A stretch of 64,000 nt of DNA. Source: Clostridia bacterium. Lineage in GTDB: Bacteria; Bacillota; Clostridia; UBA1381; UBA9506. The notes below the pieces were generated by a model, which ran no database searches, was not told the DNA's origin, and worked only from the letters and a program-made list of their open reading frames with translations. Shown here one piece after another: positions 21,150 through 29,650 of the stretch; positions within the stretch are counted from its first letter, which is position 1, and each line of letters starts with the position of its first letter. Position numbers and translations under genes: made by a program. Location of the stretch: positions 1 to 64,000 of the forward strand of contig JAFQBK010000006.1 in NCBI GenBank assembly GCA_017399695.1, written 5' to 3'.

Positions 21150-24002
21150 ATGGCAAATGATGCTTTTATTGACATTGCGGCAGGCGGTATCGGAGGAAGA
21201 AGTGAATTTCTGCATGAGCCCAAGCCGAGATTTACTAACATCAAAAAATGCAAACTGAAAGAAAATGCGACGGAGCCGATTCCAACCGAAAAGAAAATAG
21301 ATACGAAAGAGGAAATGCAGGCAGAGCTTTTAAAGCTGCGTAAGCAGTATGAGCCGTTTCTTAAAAACTACGCGCCAAAGCAGGAGCTTATGCGAAAGAA
21401 GACTAAGCTTACAGACTTTGTTTTGAATGGTACGGAAAAGGTTACGCTTCCGCATTATGGCGGTCCTGTGGGCTATGCAAGACATACATACGAGTGCGAT
21501 TTTACAGTAGATGCAATCGGAGAAAATGAGACGGTATATATCTGTTTTGGCGGCGTTGACTATAAGTCGGCGGTTTTGGTTAACGGCGAATATGCCGGAA
21601 GCCATGAGGGTTTCTTCTCTCCGTTTGAATTTAATATTACGGCTTTGGTGCACGAAGGCGTAAACAAGCTGAAAATTGTGGTCGAAAATGACCATGTATA
21701 CGGTGGGCATAATGGTTCCAATGGCGAGCGTCACGAGGGAGATAAGCTCTATGCGGCAACCGGTATCGGCTGGGACGATGCAGCACTTGGCTGGCATCAT
21801 TGCCCCGCAGGTATGGGCATTTATGCCGACGTTACCGTAGAAACCCGTAGTTTTATCCATATTCACGACCTGTTTGTCCGTCCGATTCCGGCGGAAAACC
21901 GCGTGGAAGCTTGGGTTGAGGTAGAAGTGACCAGACATATGAAACAGGATTTGGAGTTCCGTCTGTCGCTTTATGGTCAGAATATAGAAGAAACTGTTTT
22001 CGAGCAGAAAAGATTTACGCCGGAGACCACCTATATGGCGGGAATGGGAGACAGTTTGACCCAGGCAGAAGTCAAGGACATTATGGGAAAAGCCATGGAT
22101 GTTCCTGCGCAGTGGGGCACCAATGTATATAAACTGAATGTTCCATTTGAAAATGCAAAGCTCTGGGATCTCCAGACACCGTATCTATATCAGCTTCAGG
22201 TGGAAATCTTAGATGAAGCCTCGGTGTTAGACCGTGGTGCTGTTACTTTTGGTATGAGAGAGTTTGTTCAGGACACAGAAAGCTCTCCGAAAGGTATGTT
22301 CTACTTAAACGGTAAAAAGACCCGTTTGCGTGGCGCGAATACAATGGGCTTTGAGCAGCTCGACGTAATGCGCGGCGATTTTGACCAGCTTATTGATGAT
22401 ATTCTACTTTCCAAGGTTTGCAATATGAACTTCTGGAGAATTACGCAGCGTCCGGTACAGGATGAGGTGTATCAGTACTGTGATATGCTGGGCTTTATGG
22501 TGCAGACGGACCTCCCGCTTTTTGGATGTATGAGAAGAAATAAAGTGGCAGAGGGTATCCGTCAGGCAGAGGAGATGGAACGTTTAATCAGAAAGCATCC
22601 GTGTTGCATCCTTGTCAGCTACATCAATGAGCCGTTCCCGAATGCGAAGAATGAGCCGCACAGACATTTGGAGCGTCCTGACCTTGAAAAGTTTTTTGAA
22701 AGCTGCGACTATATTGTTCGCTTAAATAATCCTGACCGTGTGATTAAGCACGTTGACGGCGACTACGACCCGCCGACGGAGGGCATGCCGGATAACCATT
22801 GTTATCCGACCTGGTACAACGGTCACGGAATCGATATCGGAAAACTGCATAAGGGATATTGGTTGCAGGTAAAACCGGGCTGGTACTATGGTTGCGGTGA
22901 GTTTGGAACGGAAGGCCTTGAGTGCTCCGAGGTAATGAAGAAATATTATCCGAAGGAGTGGCTGGTTGAGCCGTTTGATCCGGGTAATATCGTTTACGCA
23001 CAGACCAAGGGAATGCATCGTTTCTTCTATGATACGCAGGATGATATGGAGTCCTGGATTGAGAAGAGTCAGCATTATCAGGCGTTGGGAACTAAACTGA
23101 TGATGGAATCGTTCCGTCGGGATACCCGTATGATTTCCAATGCGATTCATCTGTTCATTGATGCTTGGCCGAGTGGATGGATGAAGACCATTATGGACTG
23201 TGACAGAAATCCGAAGCAGGCATACTTTGCATATAAAAATGCACTGGAGCCGATTATGATAAGTCTCCGTACCGACCGCTTCACCTATTTCTGTGGCGAA
23301 ACGGCAAGTGTCGAGGCGTTTATCTGTAACGATACCAATCTTTCCGGTAAGGACTTTAAGCTTTGCTATGAGCTTTATCGTGGTGAGAAAATGGTGATGT
23401 CCGGGAAAGCAAAGGCAGAAATCGAAAACTGCGAAGTAACAGCGATTTCTGATGTTCGCTTCACTGTTCCGCAGGTTTCCGACCGCGAGGAACTGACCTT
23501 AAAGGCGATTTTACTGGATGAGGCAGGCAAGGTGCTTGCGCATAATTCCATAACCATCGAGGCCTTTGAAGATAAGGGCGTTGCGAAAAATGACAAGGTC
23601 GTTTGGATAACCGACCTGACCGCCGGAGAGCATACGGTTGCGGGCGAGAAGATTCTTGTAAAAGAATGTGGCATGCTTCCGCTACACTTTGTTTCCAGAA
23701 AAACGGGACATGCGGCAATCAGCGAATTCCGCGAAAGAGATTTCTCGTATTGGTACAATAAAGAAGAGGATATGATTACCCCTCTGATTGAAAGAACCTT
23801 TACGGCAGAAGGCTTTACCCCGATTCTTCTAAGCGGAAACAAGAACGATGAGGGCGAGTGGGATACGGTATATGCAGCAGCAGCCAAAGAGTACGATGGT
23901 AAGCTCTATGTGGTATGTACTGTTGACTTGCGTGCGGAAAACCCGATTGCAAAAAGATTTATAAATGATATTTATCAGTACGCAGAAAAAGAGATTCAAT
24001 AA
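21150..24002 (+). CDS. Glycoside hydrolase family 2 protein
   Basis: 950-aa cytoplasmic GH2 enzyme. After an unusual 90-residue charged leader come a jelly-roll sugar-binding domain (VLVNGEYAGSHEGFFSPFEF), an immunoglobulin-like domain ending TFGMREF, and a TIM barrel. The barrel shows FYLNGKKTRLRGANTMG, the acid/base motif SYINEPF (Glu494) and the nucleophile-type motif GCGEFGTEG (Glu584). C-terminal beta domains follow. Both catalytic glutamates are in the expected places, unlike the GH2 gene at 4.2 kb. TAGGAG precedes the ATG. An inverted repeat over its promoter start suggests control by its own repressor. It lies beside the AraC/EamA/oxidoreductase group. The substrate is unknown. Confidence 0.87.
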   Translation: MANDAFIDIAAGGIGGRSEFLHEPKPRFTNIKKCKLKENATEPIPTEKKIDTKEEMQAELLKLRKQYEPFLKNYAPKQELMRKKTKLTDFVLNGTEKVTLPHYGGPVGYARHTYECDFTVDAIGENETVYICFGGVDYKSAVLVNGEYAGSHEGFFSPFEFNITALVHEGVNKLKIVVENDHVYGGHNGSNGERHEGDKLYAATGIGWDDAALGWHHCPAGMGIYADVTVETRSFIHIHDLFVRPIPAENRVEAWVEVEVTRHMKQDLEFRLSLYGQNIEETVFEQKRFTPETTYMAGMGDSLTQAEVKDIMGKAMDVPAQWGTNVYKLNVPFENAKLWDLQTPYLYQLQVEILDEASVLDRGAVTFGMREFVQDTESSPKGMFYLNGKKTRLRGANTMGFEQLDVMRGDFDQLIDDILLSKVCNMNFWRITQRPVQDEVYQYCDMLGFMVQTDLPLFGCMRRNKVAEGIRQAEEMERLIRKHPCCILVSYINEPFPNAKNEPHRHLERPDLEKFFESCDYIVRLNNPDRVIKHVDGDYDPPTEGMPDNHCYPTWYNGHGIDIGKLHKGYWLQVKPGWYYGCGEFGTEGLECSEVMKKYYPKEWLVEPFDPGNIVYAQTKGMHRFFYDTQDDMESWIEKSQHYQALGTKLMMESFRRDTRMISNAIHLFIDAWPSGWMKTIMDCDRNPKQAYFAYKNALEPIMISLRTDRFTYFCGETASVEAFICNDTNLSGKDFKLCYELYRGEKMVMSGKAKAEIENCEVTAISDVRFTVPQVSDREELTLKAILLDEAGKVLAHNSITIEAFEDKGVAKNDKVVWITDLTAGEHTVAGEKILVKECGMLPLHFVSRKTGHAAISEFRERDFSYWYNKEEDMITPLIERTFTAEGFTPILLSGNKNDEGEWDTVYAAAAKEYDGKLYVVCTVDLRAENPIAKRFINDIYQYAEKEIQ

Positions 24003-24016
24003 TCATTAAGGCATAA

Positions 24017-24057
24017 AAAAGGGATTTGTCAAACTGACAAATCCCTTTGGTTTTTTT
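24017..24057. terminator. Bidirectional terminator
   Basis: AAAGGGATTTGTCA pairs with TGACAAATCCCTTT over AAC (24017-24048), followed by T-rich sequence. It lies between convergent genes. Confidence 0.88.
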
Positions 24058-24071
24058 ATTCGGAATTTATT

Positions 24072-24551
24072 TTACGCTTCTTTCAAAATCTTATCTTTCA
24101 CGATATAAAACAAACCGCCAAGTACGCATAAAACTGCAAGCGCGATGCTGATATACCAAGACCAGTGCGTGCGAAAAGCTTCCACGGAGAGATAGCCTGC
24201 AATACCAACGAGACCAACTAAAATCGGGAAAATACCCATTGCTGAAATTTTCGGGCATTTTACCAGTAAGAAAATACCAAACAGCGTCAGAAGCCATTGT
24301 ACTGCCGGTGCAAACGCCATCATATTTTCGCTTACGTTTGCTACCTTAAAATGTTGATTATAGGCGTCCTTAAAGGTTTTCGGCATCCACACAACTTGTG
24401 CAATTGATGCTTCGCCGGTTTCTGCCTGCATTGTTTCTGCATTGATTGTGTTAAACGGGAAGAATCCCGGCCAGAACTGCACCAAAAGCACCAATAACAT
24501 TAAAACAATACACACAATGCCGCTTACTTTTTTCATTTTACTTACATCCAT
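24072..24551 (-). CDS. Hypothetical four-helix membrane protein
   Basis: 159-aa membrane protein with four hydrophobic segments: VSGIVCIVLMLLVLLVQFWPG near the start, then AFAPAVQWLLTLFGIFLLVK, ISAMGIFPILVGLVGIAGYL and SWYISIALAVLCVLGGLFYIV. A 55-residue extracytoplasmic loop follows the first helix. I do not recognise the family. GGAGG lies eight bases before the ATG. It follows the SLH-protein gene by 35 bp on the same strand and is probably co-transcribed, which hints at a cell-envelope role, but nothing in the sequence shows a function. Confidence 0.7.
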   Translation of the reverse strand: MDVSKMKKVSGIVCIVLMLLVLLVQFWPGFFPFNTINAETMQAETGEASIAQVVWMPKTFKDAYNQHFKVANVSENMMAFAPAVQWLLTLFGIFLLVKCPKISAMGIFPILVGLVGIAGYLSVEAFRTHWSWYISIALAVLCVLGGLFYIVKDKILKEA

Positions 24552-24586
24552 CCGACGTTCCTCCTTGCTATATAAAATTTATTTGA

Positions 24587-26227
24587 TTATTCGTAAATAA
24601 TCTGGTCGATGTACATCAGGCTCGGATCCATTGTGATGGAAGAGAGCGGAGCACCGCTTGCAATGTCTGCGTAGAAGGAAGCATTGGCCTTCAGCTGGAA
24701 GTTCGCATCTACAGCTACATTATGATTAAAGTAAGCTCCTAAATGGCTAGCACCGCTAAGCGAATTGATCGTGATTTTTGCACGCATTGTATAGCCGTTT
24801 CCATTGTCAACCACGAGGGACGGATAATAGGTGATGGTGCAGGAAAGACCTTTTTCAGAAGCTAGCACATCTTTATAAAGGCTTAACGAAGTGGTGAATA
24901 TCGAAGAGTATGCCTTTGCAAAGCGTGTGCTTGCCTTGGGCAGATTCTGCGTGTCACCATAGTAGTTAAACGGCGTGGTATACACCGCATTCGGTACATC
25001 CTTTAAGACCAGCTGGAAATTCGGATATGTGCGTCCGGACTGGTCGATACTGTGGTTGTATTTAACAAGACCTAAAGCGGAAGTATCCGTTGTAAAGTCC
25101 GTGCTAAGACCGATGACCAAGTCAAACTGCAAAAGAATGGCAGCGATATCCTTTAAGGTAGCCTTTCTTTCCAGTGCCTGAAGGCTGTTATCAATATCAA
25201 TCAAGATGCCATGACGGTTTGCAAAGGTCAGATAGCGGTTCTTGTTTGTTGACATGACGCCCTTGTATTCCTCAGTCGTCAAATCTGCAGCATACGGTTT
25301 TGCAGAGCGATACCAGCTTGCAAATGACAAAGCAGAAATCGCATCGCCGAGCGTTACCTGAGTGTCAATTTTATCTTTCGTAACGTATTCTGCACTCCAC
25401 GCATTGTTTGCAATCGCGTCGAAATCGCGAGCATATTTATGCTCAAACTTGATATCGGACGGGAAGCCGAAATAAGACGGTTCATATTCACCGCTTGCCA
25501 GGCGGATCGCCGCACGGGAAAGCTCACCGTAAGTAACTTTCTTATCAGCAACGTAAGTATTATCATCGAATAAATCCAAACCGTTAAGCGTGCGCTTTAA
25601 GAGGTCTTCATTCACAGCGTTTACAAAGGAAACGCTTGCGCCTGCCTTCGATTTTTCTCTGGAACGGACAATTAAAGCCGCCCCTTCCGCACGGGACATC
25701 GTATCCGCCAAACGGAGGTGAACGCCGTCGTCACCATTCATAATACCACAGCTGTATGCCCAGGCAAGTGCCTTTTTTTCACCTGACCAGTTTACCTGCG
25801 AGGTGATGGCAGCGGGAGCTGTGTAGGTATCCGGAGAGCCTGCACGCTTCCAGAGCAGGGTGACTACTTCTAAACGGGTGATGGGCTGGTTGGGTAAGAA
25901 ATAAACGGCCTCAGGAGATACCAGACCGGAATACATTACATACTCATACGCCCAATGGTTTTTCGGAACGTCGACAAAATCTACAGCATAAACATCCGGA
26001 CCTTTGCCAATCATTTTTACAAATTCAGCTCGGGTAACCGTTCCATTCGGGCGGAAAGAACCGTCCTCATAGCCGCGGATGGTACCATCGTTTACCAAGG
26101 TCTGAACATTAGCATACGCCCAATGGTTTGCGCTAAGGTCAGTAAAAGCGAGATCAGCAAAAGCGACAGTTGAGAGTGTTGAAAATGTCAAAAGACAAAT
26201 CAAAACCAGTGCCGTCAATCGTTTCAT
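24587..26227 (-). CDS. Secreted SLH-domain protein
   Basis: 546-aa exported protein. The signal peptide is MKRLTALVLICLLTFSTL with cleavage near AFA. Three SLH repeats fill residues 25-195: FTDLSANHWAYANVQTL / GYEDGSFRPNGTVTRAEFVKM, FVDVPKNHWAYEYV / FLPNQPITRLEVVTLL, and the third ending TMSRAEGAALIV. These bind secondary cell-wall polymer and hold the protein on the surface. The remaining 350 residues are not recognised and end in a beta-rich part. AAAGGA lies 11 bases before the start, which is long. The promoter is divergent from the PqqD operon. It may be an S-layer-associated structural protein. Confidence 0.9.
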   Translation of the reverse strand: MKRLTALVLICLLTFSTLSTVAFADLAFTDLSANHWAYANVQTLVNDGTIRGYEDGSFRPNGTVTRAEFVKMIGKGPDVYAVDFVDVPKNHWAYEYVMYSGLVSPEAVYFLPNQPITRLEVVTLLWKRAGSPDTYTAPAAITSQVNWSGEKKALAWAYSCGIMNGDDGVHLRLADTMSRAEGAALIVRSREKSKAGASVSFVNAVNEDLLKRTLNGLDLFDDNTYVADKKVTYGELSRAAIRLASGEYEPSYFGFPSDIKFEHKYARDFDAIANNAWSAEYVTKDKIDTQVTLGDAISALSFASWYRSAKPYAADLTTEEYKGVMSTNKNRYLTFANRHGILIDIDNSLQALERKATLKDIAAILLQFDLVIGLSTDFTTDTSALGLVKYNHSIDQSGRTYPNFQLVLKDVPNAVYTTPFNYYGDTQNLPKASTRFAKAYSSIFTTSLSLYKDVLASEKGLSCTITYYPSLVVDNGNGYTMRAKITINSLSGASHLGAYFNHNVAVDANFQLKANASFYADIASGAPLSSITMDPSLMYIDQIIYE

Positions 26228-26318
26228 AATGCATTACATCCTTTCAAGGAAAAAATTAATTGCCTGAAAGTCTTGCAAAAGGGAAAGCCACCTGCAAAAC
26301 TTACAAAAATACAAAATA

Positions 26319-26347
26319 ATTTTATCATATTTTATGCACTTTTGCAA
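26319..26347 (-). promoter_or_regulatory. Promoter for the SLH-protein gene
   Basis: Minus strand: TTGCAA (26347-26342), 17-bp spacer, TAAAAT (26324-26319). It leaves an 85-base leader with a TTGCA/TGCAA hairpin near 26270-26295. Confidence 0.6.
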
Positions 26348-26356
26348 GTATTAAAA

Positions 26357-26385
26357 TTGACAAAAGGATTGCAGTGGTGTAAAAT
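26357..26385 (+). promoter_or_regulatory. Promoter for the PqqD/peptidase/ABC operon
   Basis: TTGACA (26357-26362), 17-bp spacer, TAAAAT (26380-26385), back to back with the SLH-gene promoter. Confidence 0.75.
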
Positions 26386-26422
26386 AATAAAAAAGGAAGC
26401 TATAATAGCGGGAGGTAGCAAA

Positions 26423-26683
26423 ATGAAAATTAAAGACGGATTTATATTGAAAGAAATGGCAGGCAGTTGGGTGGTTGTTCCGCTGGGTGAAAAACTGGTT
26501 AATTTTGAAATGATGATGACGCTCAATGAAACGGGTGCATTCTTATGGGAACAGCTCAAAGAGGATAAGCCAGAAGAAGAGCTTGTAGCAGCACTCTTGG
26601 CAGAATACAATGTCGAAAAAGAAGTTGCAGCAAAGGATGTCTCGGAGTTTGTTCAAAAACTGAAAGAAAAGGAAGTTTTATAA
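26423..26683 (+). CDS. PqqD-family (RiPP recognition element) protein
   Basis: 86-aa winged-helix protein of the PqqD family. The core is recognisable: FILKEMAGSWVVVPLGEKLVNFEMMMTLNETGAFLWEQLKEDKPEEELVAALLAEY split by the LNETGAFLWE motif, then a C-terminal helix FVQKLKEKEVL. PqqD-like domains bind leader peptides of ribosomally made, modified peptides and present them to partner enzymes. GGGAGG precedes the ATG at 26423. It is the first gene of a three-gene operon with an S26-like peptidase and an ABC exporter. No radical-SAM enzyme or precursor peptide is visible nearby, which is unusual. Confidence 0.85.
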   Translation: MKIKDGFILKEMAGSWVVVPLGEKLVNFEMMMTLNETGAFLWEQLKEDKPEEELVAALLAEYNVEKEVAAKDVSEFVQKLKEKEVL

Positions 26684-26688
26684 ATCGC

Positions 26689-27177
26689 ATGATGAAACAA
26701 ACAGACGGTAAAAGGATAGAGGCGAGTATGCTGGAGCTTTCCCCCGTGCTTGCCGAGTTGATCCGTTCCGGCGCGGCGGTTCGGCTGACGGTTACCGGAA
26801 ACAGTATGTATCCGATGCTCCGTGACCGTGAGGATGCGGTGATTATCCGTGCATCCAAGAAGCTCCGGCGATTGGATGTTCCTTTATATGTAAGGGACAA
26901 TGGACAGCTTGTTTTGCATCGGATTATCGGGAAGAAAAAAGATACCTATACGATGTGCGGTGATAATCAGTTGCGTAAGGAAAAGGGGATTACCAAGGAG
27001 CAGATTATCGGCGTTGTGGAGTCGTTTGTCCGTAAAGGCAAGACCTATTCCTGCACAAACCGATGGTATCGGTTGTATGCACACCTTTGGGTACCTTTGA
27101 GAAAAATTCGCCCCTTGTTGCTCAAATGGGGCGTAGCACTACGCAGTAAACAAAAGAAGAGGCAGGATGAGAAATGA
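26689..27177 (+). CDS. S24/S26-like (signal-peptidase family) protein
   Basis: 162-aa protein with the serine-peptidase core of the S26 family. The nucleophile box is VTGNSMYPML (Ser39). LVLHRIIG places His77 where SipW/ER-type signal peptidases have histidine in place of lysine. TMCGDN (91-93) matches the conserved GDN box. There is no N-terminal membrane anchor, and the basic C-terminus (LRKIRPLLLKWG) may be peripheral. The start codon has only a weak, distant purine run; a second ATG follows at 26692. It starts six bases after pqqD and overlaps the ABC gene by ATGA. It may process a peptide exported by that ABC protein. Confidence 0.75.
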   Translation: MMKQTDGKRIEASMLELSPVLAELIRSGAAVRLTVTGNSMYPMLRDREDAVIIRASKKLRRLDVPLYVRDNGQLVLHRIIGKKKDTYTMCGDNQLRKEKGITKEQIIGVVESFVRKGKTYSCTNRWYRLYAHLWVPLRKIRPLLLKWGVALRSKQKKRQDEK

Positions 27178-28859
27178 AGAAGCAGTCAGCTCTTAAGTGG
27201 GATTTGCAAATAGCGAAAAAAGTATGGCGCGGAATTTTGGCGTTGTCTGTTTGCGGTGTCATTTATTCGGTGCTGGGTGCTTCTTTTGCGTTAACCTCTA
27301 AAAATGTAGTTGATTCCGCTGTTTCGGCGTTGACCGAGGGTGCACCGATGGAAACTCTGTGGAAAGCCTGTATTTTTCTCGCACTTTTGGTTGTGATTCA
27401 GCTTTTGATGCAGGTGGGCGTGTCAGAACTTACGGTACGTCTTTCAGGGAAGATTACAATTCTTTGCAAGACTAAATTGTTTCATTCTTTGATTCATAAA
27501 GAAGCGGGACGTGTTCTTGGTTACCACACGGGAGAACTTTTAACACGCCTGACGAGCGACGTATCGGTCATTTCTACGGCAATCAGCACACTGCTTCCCG
27601 ATGCGATTCACTATGTCACTCGTGCACTTGCAAGCTTTGTGGTTTTATATACGCTGGACCGGTTGTTTGCTCTTTTGTGTCTTTTAGTTCTGCCGATTGT
27701 GCTCTTTGCCAGCGGTATTTATCGCAAGAAAATGAAGAACCTACACAAAAAGGTGCAGGAAAGCGACGGAAAAACCCGTTCCTTTATGCAGGAAACGCTT
27801 GCAAATCTTCTGGTAATTAAATCATTCGGCAATGAAGCACGGATGGTGGAAAATGCGGGACGACTTCAAAAGGAAAATTATCGTTTCAACTTAAAACGGA
27901 ACCATATCAGTATTATAATGAATGTGTTCTTCTTTATTGCAATGACGGCAGGCTATTATTTTGCACTCGGCTGGGGCGCGATTCGCCTATCGCAAGGTCT
28001 TATGACCTTTGGTACCTTAACCGCTATATTACAACTGGTTGAGCAATTACAGTCTCCGTTTCGCAGCCTCGCATCGCTTCTTCCGCAGTATTACGCGATG
28101 ACTGCATCGACCGAGCGAATTTTAGAACTGGAAGAACTGCCGGAGGAGGAGACAGCGGGAGAAGATTTTAATAAGGCAGAAATCTATGAAAATGCGGCGG
28201 CTTTCTGCGTAGAGAACCTTACTTTTTCATACGAAGATAAAACCGTGCTCCGCGGGGTAAGCTTTCAGCTTAATAAGGGCGAGTTTGCAGCGGTGACCGG
28301 TCTTTCCGGCGCCGGAAAATCAACCCTTCTGAAGTTGTTTTTGGGTATCATTGAGCCGGAAGAGGGAGAGATTTATCTCCTGACCAAGGACGGAAATAAA
28401 ATTCCGTTGGATGCAAAAACCAGACCCTTATTTGCTTATGTGCCACAGGGAAATATGATTCTTTCCGGCAGTGTCAGGGAAAATATTGCGTTTGCCAAAG
28501 AGGATGCGACAGAAGAAGAAATCATCTGTGCGGCAAAGGATGCCTGCATCTGGGAGGAAATCGAAAAACTGCCTGAGGGACTTGATACAAAGCTCGGTGA
28601 GGGCGGTTTGGGTCTTTCCGAGGGACAGGTGCAGCGTCTTGCCATTGCGCGCGCTCTTTTATACGATGCGCCGATTCTGCTTTTGGATGAATGCACCTCG
28701 GCACTCGATGAGGAAACGGAAAAAGCGGTGCTTGAGCATCTGATTGCGAAAAAACGAAAAACCTGCTGTATTGTTTCACATAAAGCGGCGGCAAAAGAAA
28801 GCTGCAATGTTAATTTTTATGTGGAAAATGGCGTGATTTACCGACTTGAAAAAAATTAA
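27174..28859 (+). CDS. ABC transporter, fused membrane and ATPase domains
   Basis: 561-aa half-type exporter. Six membrane segments occupy residues 20-310, starting VCGVIYSVLGASFALTSKNVVDSA. The nucleotide-binding domain has Walker A GLSGAGKST near 376, a Q-loop in FAYVPQGNMI, signature LSEGQ near 480 and Walker B ILLLDECTSALDEETE, with the H-loop in IVSHKAA. It lacks an N-terminal C39 peptidase domain, so any leader cleavage would need another enzyme such as the S26-like protein just upstream. Its ATG overlaps that gene's stop, so translation is coupled. A homodimeric peptide or lipid exporter is likely; the cargo is unknown. Confidence 0.9.
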   Translation: MKKQSALKWDLQIAKKVWRGILALSVCGVIYSVLGASFALTSKNVVDSAVSALTEGAPMETLWKACIFLALLVVIQLLMQVGVSELTVRLSGKITILCKTKLFHSLIHKEAGRVLGYHTGELLTRLTSDVSVISTAISTLLPDAIHYVTRALASFVVLYTLDRLFALLCLLVLPIVLFASGIYRKKMKNLHKKVQESDGKTRSFMQETLANLLVIKSFGNEARMVENAGRLQKENYRFNLKRNHISIIMNVFFFIAMTAGYYFALGWGAIRLSQGLMTFGTLTAILQLVEQLQSPFRSLASLLPQYYAMTASTERILELEELPEEETAGEDFNKAEIYENAAAFCVENLTFSYEDKTVLRGVSFQLNKGEFAAVTGLSGAGKSTLLKLFLGIIEPEEGEIYLLTKDGNKIPLDAKTRPLFAYVPQGNMILSGSVRENIAFAKEDATEEEIICAAKDACIWEEIEKLPEGLDTKLGEGGLGLSEGQVQRLAIARALLYDAPILLLDECTSALDEETEKAVLEHLIAKKRKTCCIVSHKAAAKESCNVNFYVENGVIYRLEKN

Positions 28860-28868
28860 AAATTTATG

Positions 28869-28897
28869 TAGACAAAACACGATTTTTGTGCTATACT
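28869..28897 (+). promoter_or_regulatory. Promoter of the pyrimidine operon
   Basis: TAGACA (28869-28874), 17-bp spacer, TATACT (28892-28897). The start near 28904 gives a leader of about 190 bases. Confidence 0.65.
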
Positions 28898-28920
28898 ATT
28901 TGTTAGTGGCGAAAGCTTGG

Positions 28921-29066
28921 AAAAACCTTTAAATCGGTACAGAGATGCTGATAAGGTGTGGTTAATTTCATACTGCTTGCGGGCGGAGTGCATCCTTGGG
29001 TGCGCAAAAAGTCTGTATGTTGTTTTGTAAACACACTCTTATCACACAGTGGTAAGAGTTTTTTTA
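28921..29066 (+). promoter_or_regulatory. PyrR-binding attenuator
   Basis: The PyrR-binding loop is visible as ACAGAGATGCTGATAAGG (28939-28956) within an AACC...GGTT stem, close to the known consensus with CAGAGA and the GCUG-AAGG side. The terminator is 29035-29045 paired with 29049-29059 (11 bp, G-U tolerant), followed by eight T. UMP/UTP-bound PyrR would free the terminator and stop pyr transcription; this mechanism is established for the family. Confidence 0.85.
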
Positions 29067-29098
29067 TACCCAAAATAAAGAAAAAGAGGGTGATTGCG

Positions 29099-29638
29099 GT
29101 GGAAACGCAATATGCGGAAATTATGGATAAGGAAGCGATGAAACGGGCAATTTCCCGTATCGCATATGAAATACTGGAAAAAAACAAGGGAACCGAAGAT
29201 TTGGCATTGGTTGGCATCTTACGCCGCGGCGTGGTGTTAGCTGAACGCTTAAAAACTCGTTTTTTAGAGATTGAAGGGGTCGATGTTCCGACGGGGGTGC
29301 TCGATATTACGAGATTTCGAGATGACCTGCCAAAGGGCGAGCGTGAGGGTTCCGTGAGTGGAACCCAGATTCCGTTTTCCGTTGAGAATAAAAAAATTGT
29401 GCTGGTAGACGATGTCTTATATACCGGGCGCACCGTGCGTGCCGCGATTGAGGCGATTATGGATATGGGCAGACCGGCAAAGATAGAGCTTGCGGTGATG
29501 ATTGACCGCGGGCACAGAGAACTTCCGATTCGAGCAGATTATGTCGGCAAGAACCTGCCGACCGCCAAAAGCGAAAGCGTCAAGGTCGAATTTTCCGAAT
29601 CGGGACAGAAAGAATGCGTCAGACTCAGAAAAGATTAG
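29099..29638 (+). CDS. pyrR: PyrR, pyrimidine operon attenuation protein
   Basis: 179-aa bifunctional regulator and uracil phosphoribosyltransferase that binds pyr leader RNA when charged with UMP. The PRPP-binding signature [12 protein letters not shown] is at 101-112. [24 protein letters not shown] and [13 protein letters not shown] are all family hallmarks. I take GTG at 29099 as start behind AGAGGGTGA; a GTG three codons earlier is also in frame. It is the first gene of the operon, right after the attenuator it is expected to control. pyrB follows 12 bp later. Confidence 0.95.
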   Translation: METQYAEIMDKEAMKRAISRIAYEILEKNKGTEDLALVGILRRGVVLAERLKTRFLEIEGVDVPTGVLDITRFRDDLPKGEREGSVSGTQIPFSVENKKIVLVDDVLYTGRTVRAAIEAIMDMGRPAKIELAVMIDRGHRELPIRADYVGKNLPTAKSESVKVEFSESGQKECVRLRKD

Positions 29639-29650
29639 GAGGAAGCATCC

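Noticed and set aside
21330-21938. 202-codon minus-strand frame
   Set aside because: Shadow within the second GH2 gene; no ribosome-binding site or domain.
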